Positions 6,702-13,955 of a DNA stretch of 37,228 bases are shown here, one piece after another. The stretch is from Paenibacillus sp. VTT E-133291. Its GTDB lineage: Bacteria; Bacillota; Bacilli; Paenibacillales; Paenibacillaceae. The DNA lies in assembly GCF_002264395.1 (NCBI RefSeq), contig NZ_NFVA01000068.1:1-37228 (forward strand), read 5' to 3'. Each line of letters begins with the position of its first letter. The first letter of the stretch is position 1. The translations under genes were made by a program, and so were the position numbers. The notes under the pieces are model-generated. The model saw only the letters and a program-made list of their open reading frames with translations, had not been told where the DNA came from and searched no databases.

Positions 6702-9125
6702 ATGACAACGATAAGAGAAAAACTAGTATTAGTCGGCAACGGTATGGCAGGCATAGGTACGATTGAGCAGATATTGAAGCTGGGTGGAGCTTATGACATT
6801 ACGGTTTTTGGAAGTGAACCTCATCCCAATTACAATCGGATCATGTTGTCTTATGTTCTTGAAGGAAGTAAGACCCTTAATGATATCGTCCTAAACGACT
6901 GGAATTGGTATGAGGACAATAATATAACTCTACACACGGGAACAACGGTGACACGAATTGATGAAGGCTCGAAGCAAGTGGTTACGGATAACGGGATGAT
7001 AGTCCCCTATGACAAGGTAATTATTGCGACAGGTTCGAATTCGTTTATTCTACCTGTACCTGGCAGTGATAAAGAGGGCGTTGTAGGATTCCGGGATATT
7101 TCAGACTGTGATGCGATGCTGTCAGCGGCCAAGCAATACAGCAAAGCAGCTGTTATCGGCGGGGGGTTACTTGGGCTGGAAGCGGCAAAAGGTCTTGTGA
7201 ACCTAGGTATGGACGTTACCGTAGTTCATTTGATGGAAGATCTGATGGAGCGTCAGCTTGATCGGAATGCCTCCTCGATGCTTCAAGCTGAGCTGGAGCG
7301 TCAAGGTGTGAAATTTGCTATGGGCAAACAAACGGTGGAATTGACCGGGGAAAAGAGAGTTAGTGGATTGCGCTTCAGCGATGGCAGTATGCTTACAGCG
7401 GATTTTGTGGTAATGGCTGTTGGAATCAAACCGAACGTGACGTTGGCAAAAGAAAGCGGAATCTCCGTAAATCGTGGGATCGTGGTGGATGATTATTTGC
7501 AAACCTCGATGCAGAATGTTTATTCCATCGGCGAATGTGCCGAGCATCGCGGTATGTGTTACGGGCTGGTGGCTCCATTATTTGAACAAGGCATGGTTCT
7601 AGCTAAACATTTATGTGGCAGCAATACCAAGCCTTATGAAGGTTCGATTGTCTCCACGAAGCTTAAAATATCTGGGGTGGATGTATTTTCAGCGGGTGAG
7701 TTTTTGGATTCCTCTGATCACACGGTGATCTCAAACAAAGATGAATGGAAGAGAACCTATAAGAAAATTCTGCTCAAAAATAATGTGATTGTCGGTGCAG
7801 TATTGTTCGGTGATGTGACGGAGTCCGCCAATTTGCAAAAGCTAGTAAAACAAAGCGCGATAATGACCGATGAAATTTATACAGAAGTCATGGGAACGGG
7901 CTGCTGCGGTGGCGGAGCAAAGAAGAGTACATCCGTAGAAGCTATGGCGGACGAAGAAATTGTCTGCGGCTGTAACGGTGTAACTAAAAAAGCGATCGTA
8001 GATGCTGTTACTGAACATGGTTTTACTACTGTGGATGAGATCAAAGCATGTACTGGCGCTACTCGCTCTTGTGGTGGTTGCAAACCCGTAGTAGAACAAA
8101 TCCTGCAATTTGTCTTAGGTGACAGTTTCCAGCAAGCTGCTAAGCAAGGTATTTGTGGGTGCACAACGCTTAACCGTGATGAAATTGTTGCTGAAATCAC
8201 AGCTAAAGGTCTTAAAACAACAAAAGAGGTCATGAATGTACTCGGATGGAAACAAGAGGAAGGCTGCTCCAAGTGTCGTCCGGCAATTAACTATTATCTA
8301 GGAATGATGAACCCTGATACCCATCAGGATGAGAAAGAATCCCGATTTGTAAATGAAAGAATGGGTGCCAATATTCAAAAAGATGGAACCTACACCGTGA
8401 TACCACGCATGTATGGTGGGGTAACAACACCGGAGGATTTGAAGAAAATCGCCGATGTCTCCCTTAAATATGACGTGAAAGTTGTGAAGGTGACTGGTGG
8501 GCAACGCCTGGATCTGATCGGGGTGAAAAAAGAGGATCTGCCGAAAGTATGGGAAGAGCTCGATATGCCATCAGGTTATGGTTATGCCAAATCGCTACGT
8601 ACGGTTAAGACTTGTGTGGGTTCGCAGTTCTGCCGTTTCGGCACACAGGATTCGCTGGCAATGGGCGCGCTCATAGAACGTAAGTATGAACGTCTTGATT
8701 TTCCCGCCAAGTTTAAAATAGCTGTCAACGGCTGTCCACGTAACTGTGCGGAATCCTGCACGAAGGATATTGGCATCGTCGGTAATGATGGTGGTTGGGA
8801 AGTGTTTATCGGTGGTAACGGTGGGATCAAGCCAAGGATCGCTGACTCTTTCTGCAAAATTAAGACCGATGATGAGTTGATCGAGGTGTGCTCCGCTGTG
8901 ATGCAATATTACCGTGAGACCGGCAATTATTTGGAAAGAACCTCCGAGTGGGTTGAGCGTATGGGACTTGAGCAGATTCAAACGGTCATTTTGGATAATG
9001 AAGATAACCGCAAAGAGCTGGCAGCACGGATTGACTTTGCTCTCACTCAGGTTACGGATCCTTGGAAAAAAATGCTCAATGACAGCAGCACTCGTACTGC
9101 GCTTTTTGAAGAAACAAGAGTCTAG
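6702..9125 (+). CDS. nirB: Assimilatory NAD(P)H nitrite reductase, large subunit
   Basis: 807-aa cytoplasmic enzyme reducing nitrite to ammonium. Domain order: FAD/NAD(P) pyridine-nucleotide oxidoreductase (LVGNGMAGIGT near residue 12; AVIGGGLLGLEAAKGL near 155); a BFD-like [2Fe-2S] domain with Cys422, 424, 457 and 460; a second BFD-like cysteine segment (ICGCTT and CSKCRP); then the ferredoxin-like and sulfite/nitrite reductase half-domains. The siroheme/[4Fe-4S] ligands are Cys638-x5-Cys644 and Cys678-x3-Cys682 (TCVGSQFC and GCPRNCAESC). The ATG at 6702 follows GAGGAGG at 9-nt spacing; upstream in-frame codons from 6624 are untranslated leader. It is the first gene of nirBDC. The Fnr-type promoter suggests an anaerobic ammonifying role as well as assimilation. 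Confidence 0.97.
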   Translation: MTTIREKLVLVGNGMAGIGTIEQILKLGGAYDITVFGSEPHPNYNRIMLSYVLEGSKTLNDIVLNDWNWYEDNNITLHTGTTVTRIDEGSKQVVTDNGMIVPYDKVIIATGSNSFILPVPGSDKEGVVGFRDISDCDAMLSAAKQYSKAAVIGGGLLGLEAAKGLVNLGMDVTVVHLMEDLMERQLDRNASSMLQAELERQGVKFAMGKQTVELTGEKRVSGLRFSDGSMLTADFVVMAVGIKPNVTLAKESGISVNRGIVVDDYLQTSMQNVYSIGECAEHRGMCYGLVAPLFEQGMVLAKHLCGSNTKPYEGSIVSTKLKISGVDVFSAGEFLDSSDHTVISNKDEWKRTYKKILLKNNVIVGAVLFGDVTESANLQKLVKQSAIMTDEIYTEVMGTGCCGGGAKKSTSVEAMADEEIVCGCNGVTKKAIVDAVTEHGFTTVDEIKACTGATRSCGGCKPVVEQILQFVLGDSFQQAAKQGICGCTTLNRDEIVAEITAKGLKTTKEVMNVLGWKQEEGCSKCRPAINYYLGMMNPDTHQDEKESRFVNERMGANIQKDGTYTVIPRMYGGVTTPEDLKKIADVSLKYDVKVVKVTGGQRLDLIGVKKEDLPKVWEELDMPSGYGYAKSLRTVKTCVGSQFCRFGTQDSLAMGALIERKYERLDFPAKFKIAVNGCPRNCAESCTKDIGIVGNDGGWEVFIGGNGGIKPRIADSFCKIKTDDELIEVCSAVMQYYRETGNYLERTSEWVERMGLEQIQTVILDNEDNRKELAARIDFALTQVTDPWKKMLNDSSTRTALFEETRV

Positions 9126-9157
9126 CGGATATAACGCACACAGAAGGGGAGAGAGCA

Positions 9158-9478
9158 ATGAATAAGACCACACAAACGCATGCAATAGGATCAGTACAGG
9201 ATCTCCTGTTACAGATTGGCCGGGTAGTTGTGGCTGGAAATGTGGAACTGGCTGTATTTCGTACCTCTGACGGAGCGATTTATGCGCTTGAGAATCGGAG
9301 TCCTCATCCAAAAGGGGGGCCGCTTGCTGAAGGAATCGTTTCGGGTCACTTTCTTTATGATCCGCTGTATGATTGGAAAATAGATCTTCGCACGGGTGAA
9401 GTTCAGGCACCGGATCAAGGTATCGTTGTGACTTATCCAGTCTCCCTTGACGGAGACATTGTGACAGTGAGCTTGTAG
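9158..9478 (+). CDS. nirD: Nitrite reductase small subunit NirD (Rieske-like fold, no cluster ligands)
   Basis: 106 aa, the partner of NirB. The fold follows Rieske proteins, but the positions that would be CPH and CxxH read SPHPKGG and DPLYDWK, so no [2Fe-2S] cluster can be bound, as is usual for NirD. The start has AAGGGGAG about seven bases upstream and lies 32 bp after nirB, in the same operon. No catalytic residue is expected; the role is structural support of NirB. Confidence 0.92.
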   Translation: MNKTTQTHAIGSVQDLLLQIGRVVVAGNVELAVFRTSDGAIYALENRSPHPKGGPLAEGIVSGHFLYDPLYDWKIDLRTGEVQAPDQGIVVTYPVSLDGDIVTVSL

Positions 9479-9530
9479 ACACCGAAGCTTGTAGTAAAGG
9501 ATGAAATAGAAAACGGTGGGGTGGAGTATT

Positions 9531-10322
9531 ATGTTTACTCAAAGTGTGGAGAACATTGTCGAGGCGGCAGTCAGTAAGCGTGACCAAATGAATGAAAGTT
9601 TACCAAGATATTTTCTGGCAGCCCTTTTGGCAGGGGCATATGTAGGCATTGGGGTTATCCTTATTTTCTCGCTGGGAGCGCCTCTAGCGGCTGCCAAATC
9701 GCCCTTCCAACCCCTCATTATGGGTGCATCCTTCGGTATTGCCTTGACTCTTGTTGTGTTTGCAGGCTCAGAGCTGTTTACCGGAAATAATATGTTCTTT
9801 ACGGTTAGTACACTAGCTGGTAGAACAAGTATCTGGGATACTGTTAAGAACTGGGTGCTTGTGTTTGTAGGGAATGTGGTAGGGGCAGTGATTTTAGCAC
9901 TTTTGATTCGAGGAACTGGACTATTCAGTGCGGCTCCCCCAGAGCATCTGATCTTTGCGGCTGCAGCCAAGAAAATGAGCCTTCCGTTTTCAGAGCTTTT
10001 TTTCCGGGGGATTCTATGTAACTGGCTGGTCTGTCTAGCACTATGGATGGCCTCGCGCGCCAAAAGTGAAACGGCCAAGCTGGTTCTAATCTGGTGGTGT
10101 TTATTTGCCTTTATTGCGAGTGGCTATGAGCACAGTGTGGCTAATATGACGCTGCTGAGTGTTGCTGTGCTGCTCCCGAATCACCCGGAAACCGTTACAA
10201 TTGCCGGATGGATACACAATATGATACCCGTTACGTTAGGAAATATAATTGGCGGTGGCGTATTCGTCGGTATGGCCTACTGGATGATTTCTCCCGTGCG
10301 TGGTGCTCAGACCAAACGTTAA
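9531..10322 (+). CDS. nirC: Formate/nitrite transporter family channel, probably NirC
   Basis: 263-aa membrane protein with six predicted helices and FNT-family features: FLAALLAGAYVGIGVIL at the first helix, GSELFTGNNMFF at the second, and GYEHSVANM (FNT histidine loop) near residue 205. FNT channels pass nitrite or formate. The place behind nirBD argues for nitrite uptake, though formate export from the PflB reaction encoded downstream cannot be excluded. ATG 9531 is chosen over GTG 9516 because the ribosome site GGGGTGGAG overlaps the latter. It is the last gene of the operon. Confidence 0.9.
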   Translation: MFTQSVENIVEAAVSKRDQMNESLPRYFLAALLAGAYVGIGVILIFSLGAPLAAAKSPFQPLIMGASFGIALTLVVFAGSELFTGNNMFFTVSTLAGRTSIWDTVKNWVLVFVGNVVGAVILALLIRGTGLFSAAPPEHLIFAAAAKKMSLPFSELFFRGILCNWLVCLALWMASRAKSETAKLVLIWWCLFAFIASGYEHSVANMTLLSVAVLLPNHPETVTIAGWIHNMIPVTLGNIIGGGVFVGMAYWMISPVRGAQTKR

Positions 10323-10343
10323 GTTAAGAGCATATTTATGATT

Positions 10344-10376
10344 AAGAGCTGACCCGATTCGGGATCAGTTCTTTTT
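10344..10376 (+). terminator. Terminator of nirBDC
   Basis: Stem AAGAGCTGACCCG / CGGGATCAGTTCTT with one bulged A and an ATT loop, then TTTTT. Confidence 0.8.
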
Positions 10377-10390
10377 CATCATTGTGCTAT

Positions 10391-10418
10391 AAAAAAAGAC
10401 GCCCTCGCTAGGCGTCTT
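10391..10418 (-). terminator. Terminator of fnr
   Basis: Stem AAGACGCC / GGCGTCTT (10396-10403 and 10411-10418). On the minus strand it is followed by a run of T (A-run at 10391-10397). It lies about 85 bp beyond the fnr stop. Confidence 0.85.
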
Positions 10419-10504
10419 CGACCACTCTATTTTATAATGTGCAGAATAATTGGGTCATATATGTTTCATTGAGGAGAATAGAGGGTATATTATAAGACAG
10501 AAAT

Positions 10505-11230
10505 TTAGATCCGGCAGATTTCGTTAGGACACATTTCGCAGTGGCAAATTTCCTGCAGCATGCCCAGATCCTTGATGACAATCATACCGTTCTCGTACTC
10601 AACCGCATCTTTTTTACGCAAGTCGCTCAACATCCGGTTCACACTCTCACGAGTAGCGCCGATCATGTTGGACAAATCTGTATGCGTAATTTTTTTGTTG
10701 ATGAGGATATTCTCACCATCGCTGCTCTTCTCACCATAGGTGTTGCCGAGGCGAATGAGAGTGGAGCAAAGTGCGCCTGGTTTGCCGTACATCATCAGAT
10801 CACGGAATTTCGTTTGAGTTAGACGGTGATGAATGCCCATCCATTTCATAAAGTCGATCGCAAAATCACAATGTTGGCAAATGAGAATTTCTAAATCCTT
10901 TTGCTCGATAACGCCAACTTCACTTTCTTCAATCACTTCTGCAGTAAAGCTGTGCTTGGTGCTGAAGAATGGGTCCGCTTGACCTACCATATCGCCGGCT
11001 TGGTACATATAAAGAATAAGTTCCTTACCTTCATCCGTTGATTTAGTTAATTTCACACGTCCACGTTTGATATAAAACAATTTATCCGAGTAGTCGCCTT
11101 CCCAGAAAAGATGTGAACCCTCTGGAACAACGCGTTCTTTCATCGTAACAAGAAGTCTGTTGAAATTCTGTTCGGAGAAACAGTTTGTATTTCCGTGGGC
11201 TTCGATGACATTGTAATGTTCTTTTAGCAT
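10505..11230 (-). CDS. fnr: Fnr, CRP/FNR-family oxygen-sensing regulator
   Basis: 241 aa: an N-terminal cyclic-nucleotide-binding-like beta-barrel (EGSHLFWEGDYSDKLFYIKRGRVKL), a dimer helix, then a CRP-type helix-turn-helix (THTDLSNMIGATRESVNRML). R194, E195 and R199 follow the RExxxR pattern that reads TGTGA. The C-terminus has Cys231-x2-Cys234-x4-Cys239 plus Cys229. The 231/234/239 spacing equals that of the three cluster cysteines of Bacillus subtilis Fnr, and Asp144 may be the fourth ligand. This marks a Bacillus-type [4Fe-4S] Fnr rather than the E. coli N-terminal type. The ATG at 11230 sits nine bases after AAAGGGG; an ATG three codons earlier is too close to that site. Predicted targets here are nirB, pflB and its own promoter. 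Confidence 0.94.
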   Translation of the reverse strand: MLKEHYNVIEAHGNTNCFSEQNFNRLLVTMKERVVPEGSHLFWEGDYSDKLFYIKRGRVKLTKSTDEGKELILYMYQAGDMVGQADPFFSTKHSFTAEVIEESEVGVIEQKDLEILICQHCDFAIDFMKWMGIHHRLTQTKFRDLMMYGKPGALCSTLIRLGNTYGEKSSDGENILINKKITHTDLSNMIGATRESVNRMLSDLRKKDAVEYENGMIVIKDLGMLQEICHCEMCPNEICRI

Positions 11231-11343
11231 AATCGACATCCCCTTTATTCCCTCAGTTTTTCAGTAAATTTTAAATTAATTATACCTCTAAAATCTTTGA
11301 TTTGGTTAAGAAAAACCATTTAAAAGTGTCGAATTTTCAACAT

Positions 11344-11359
11344 TGTGATTATTTTCACT
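11344..11359 (-). promoter_or_regulatory. Fnr box between fnr and the GH65 genes
   Basis: TGTGA-TTATTT-TCACT, nine of ten motif bases, centred about 121 bp upstream of the fnr ATG. The palindrome can serve either direction: autoregulation of fnr on the minus strand, or a plus-strand unit with a TATGAT -10 at 11379-11384. Confidence 0.65.
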
Positions 11360-11378
11360 TCAAAAGTGCAAGATGTAA

Positions 11379-11484
11379 TATGATTTTTAACTAAAAAGGA
11401 GTAAGAAGTATATGTTCTTTATATATCAGCAGTGGCAATCCATTATTCTCAAATAATGGGTCTGTCACTGTTTATTTTGTTCTT
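11379..11484 (+). ncRNA. Candidate small Fnr-linked transcript ending in a stem-loop
   Basis: A TATGAT -10-like hexamer (11379-11384) lies 27 bp after the Fnr-box centre. It is followed by a ribosome site AAAGGAG, a 14-codon ORF and a long stem-loop. The stem has an 8-bp inner part (CCATTATT/AATAATGG) and an 8-bp outer part (11430-11437 with 11463-11470), then a T-rich tract TTTATTTTGTTCTT. The expected transcript is about 90 nt. It could be a small regulatory RNA, a microprotein mRNA or a leader of the GH65 operon. Sequence-only inference. Confidence 0.4.
11412..11456 (+). CDS. Possible 14-aa peptide ORF
   Basis: ATG at 11412 with AAAGGAG ten bases upstream encodes MFFIYQQWQSIILK. The TAA stop lies inside the 3' arm of the inner stem, so a translating ribosome would open the hairpin. 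No homologue is recognised. It may be chance. Confidence 0.3.
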   Translation: MFFIYQQWQSIILK

Positions 11485-11506
11485 ATTAGATTCTACATAG
11501 TATACT
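11477..11506 (+). promoter_or_regulatory. Possible sigma-A promoter of the GH65 operon
   Basis: TTGTTC, an 18-bp spacer and TATACT (11501-11506), giving a leader of about 135 nt. No cre site was seen nearby. Confidence 0.35.
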
Positions 11507-11648
11507 GCAAAAATTCATGATATAGAAATCCATTCGATTTCAATTCCGTATAAATGCACATATCTTCATTAAGGTCAGACATTGGCGCAACGGGTATGGA
11601 ACGATATCCTGAGAATGGAGCAAAAACCAGGAGAAGGGGAAATCATAC

Positions 11649-13955
11649 ATGGCTAAAGTGGCTGACAAATATCTTAAGGTAGATCCTTGGGCAATTATTG
11701 AAGAGGGCTTTGATCCAGAACGAAATCGGACCTCGGAATCTATTTTTTCGCTGGGAAATGAGTATATGGGTGTGCGGGGGTATGCTGAGGAAGGTTACTC
11801 TGGGGATTCCCTGCAAGGCAGTTATTTCAACGGGCTAAATGAACAATTGGACATTGGCAATCATTATAAAGGGATTATTCGCTCGCTGAGATATATGGTG
11901 AATGCGGTGGACTGGCTGTATACGCGGATCACTGTGAATGGTGAACAGCTCGATCTGGCAAAAAGTAAAATATCGGAATATGTACGCAAACTGGATCTTC
12001 GTAGTGGGACCTATCGGCGGGAGCTACTCTGGCACCTAGATGATGGGAAAATCTTAAAAGTTGTCTTTACTCGTTTGGTAAGTATGACGATGTCTCATCT
12101 GGGACTACAGCGGGTGGAATTTGAGCCCCTTAATTTCTCGGGCAGCGTGGACATTTGTGCAGGTCTTGATTTCAGCATTATTCATGAGGAACGCGGCGAA
12201 TGTATGTGGAGTAGTCTCCGCAGTGGAGAACAAGGATCTGCCACAGCTATTATGGCGAGAACAGTGAATACAGCTAACAAACTATTCTCAAGCTTTTCGT
12301 TACAATCTTCACAGCCGCTTCAGCTTACGCGAGTTGAACATGATAAATTTATTGGACAAAGCTTTACTATGGATCTTGCTCAGGGAGAAGCGGCCCATTT
12401 TACAAAGCTGGTTATCAACTGTTCGGATAGTGAATCTGCCCATACAGCTGAAGAGCTGTGGAGCAAAGGGCTAGCTCTTGCTGAAAGTGCAAGCCAATTG
12501 AGTGATACTCAAATATTCGCGGATCAGACAGCATATTGGAATGGGATCTGGGAGACAAGTGATATTCGGATCGAGGGCGATCCTGAGAATCAGCAGGGCA
12601 TTCGGTTTTGCATTTTCCAGCTTTATCAGACTTATCATGGGGATCATCCAGGGTTCAACATCGGCGCTAAGGGATTGACGGGAGAAGTGTATCGTGGTTT
12701 GGCATTTTGGGATACAGAGTCGTATTGCTTACCATTCTATATGTTTAATAATCCTAAGGCCGCCCGGAGCTTACTGGACTTTAGATATAAGACATTACCT
12801 CAGGCTATGCAACGTGCTAAAGATGTTGATTGCGAGGGAGCTTGCTACCCTATTGCTACTATAGACGGAACAGAAAGCTGTGATCTCTGGCAGCATTCGA
12901 ATCTTCAGCTTCATGTAGGGACTGCTATTTCCTACGGTATCTGGCATTATGTCAAAAATACTGGGGATAAAGAATTCCTGCATAGTAAAGGCGCAGAAAT
13001 GCTGATCCAGATTAGCAGATTCTATGCTACACGCGGTCAATGGGGTCAACAGAGTGGGAAATATGGATATTTTGGCGTAATGGGTCCTGATGAGTTCCAA
13101 TTGATGGTGAATAATAACTGCTATATTAATTTGATGGCCCAAAAATCATTTGAATACACCCTAGACACCCTGAGTGAAATGAAAAAACAGGCACCAGAGG
13201 CCTTTGCATTGGTTGCGGAAAAGACGGGGCTCCGTGACGAAGAGCTTACCGATTGGAAAAATAAAGCAGACAATATGAAGATTCCGGTTGACGAAGTGAC
13301 TGGCGTATTTGAGGAGCATGATGGATTCTTCGATATGCCGCATATTGATATTCATTCCATTCCTGTAACAGAGTTTCCGCTCTACTCGAACTGGTCGTAT
13401 GATCGATTGTACCGTTATGACATGATTAAGCAACCGGATGTTCTCATGTTTATGTTCTTATATAATGGACAATTCACTAAAGAAGAGAAGCTGGCTAACT
13501 ATGAATATTACGAGTCTAGATGTATTCATGAGTCTTCACTTTCGCCTTCGATCCATTCCATACTGGCAAGCGAAATCGGCAAGCCAGAAGAAGCGTATTC
13601 GTTCTTTGAATTTGCGACAAGACTGGATTTAGACAATTACAACCGTAATACACGCGAAGGATTGCACACGACTTCGATTGCAGCCGCTTGGATGAATATT
13701 GTGTATGGCTTTGGCGGTATGCGTTCAGATGGGGATCGGTTGTCCTTCCAGCCTTCATTGCCGGAGCGCTGGAGCGAGTATAGCTTCCAAGTGATGTATG
13801 AAGGGGTATTACTACGTATTTTGGTCAACAAGACTTCAGTAACGCTCACCGCAATTAATGGGGGGAGCACTGATATTATAGTGTATGGGCAGTCAATAAC
13901 GGTGGACGCTTCCGGGACGACGCTTCCGCTAGGTGAAGGGATGTTGGCTCGATGA
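11649..13955 (+). CDS. GH65 alpha-glucoside phosphorylase, first paralogue
   Basis: 768 aa, no signal peptide, so cytoplasmic. Family 65 order: N-terminal beta-sandwich (SIFSLGNEYMGVRGYAEEG), linker, (alpha/alpha)6 barrel with FWDTESY at residues 353-359 and the general-acid motif GPDEFQ (Glu482), phosphate-loop region ESSLSPSIHS, and a C-terminal beta-sheet domain. GH65 enzymes use phosphate to split maltose, kojibiose, nigerose, trehalose or glucosyl-rhamnose/glycerol, with inversion, to beta-glucose-1-phosphate. The acceptor segment here (EGACYPIATIDGTESCDLWQHSNLQLH) differs from the next gene's YAWESQDTGDD, so the two probably differ in substrate. Which one cannot be told by eye. The start is supported by AGGAGAAGGGG. 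The pgmB gene downstream confirms phosphorolysis. Confidence 0.92.
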   Translation: MAKVADKYLKVDPWAIIEEGFDPERNRTSESIFSLGNEYMGVRGYAEEGYSGDSLQGSYFNGLNEQLDIGNHYKGIIRSLRYMVNAVDWLYTRITVNGEQLDLAKSKISEYVRKLDLRSGTYRRELLWHLDDGKILKVVFTRLVSMTMSHLGLQRVEFEPLNFSGSVDICAGLDFSIIHEERGECMWSSLRSGEQGSATAIMARTVNTANKLFSSFSLQSSQPLQLTRVEHDKFIGQSFTMDLAQGEAAHFTKLVINCSDSESAHTAEELWSKGLALAESASQLSDTQIFADQTAYWNGIWETSDIRIEGDPENQQGIRFCIFQLYQTYHGDHPGFNIGAKGLTGEVYRGLAFWDTESYCLPFYMFNNPKAARSLLDFRYKTLPQAMQRAKDVDCEGACYPIATIDGTESCDLWQHSNLQLHVGTAISYGIWHYVKNTGDKEFLHSKGAEMLIQISRFYATRGQWGQQSGKYGYFGVMGPDEFQLMVNNNCYINLMAQKSFEYTLDTLSEMKKQAPEAFALVAEKTGLRDEELTDWKNKADNMKIPVDEVTGVFEEHDGFFDMPHIDIHSIPVTEFPLYSNWSYDRLYRYDMIKQPDVLMFMFLYNGQFTKEEKLANYEYYESRCIHESSLSPSIHSILASEIGKPEEAYSFFEFATRLDLDNYNRNTREGLHTTSIAAAWMNIVYGFGGMRSDGDRLSFQPSLPERWSEYSFQVMYEGVLLRILVNKTSVTLTAINGGSTDIIVYGQSITVDASGTTLPLGEGMLAR

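Noticed and set aside
9158..9478. Reading NirD as a true Rieske iron-sulfur protein
   Set aside because: Both cluster cysteines and the second histidine are absent, as usual for NirD.
8595..9587. Long minus-strand open frame (330 codons) over nirB and nirD
   Set aside because: It is the shadow of strong conserved plus-strand genes, has no ribosome site and no recognisable domain.
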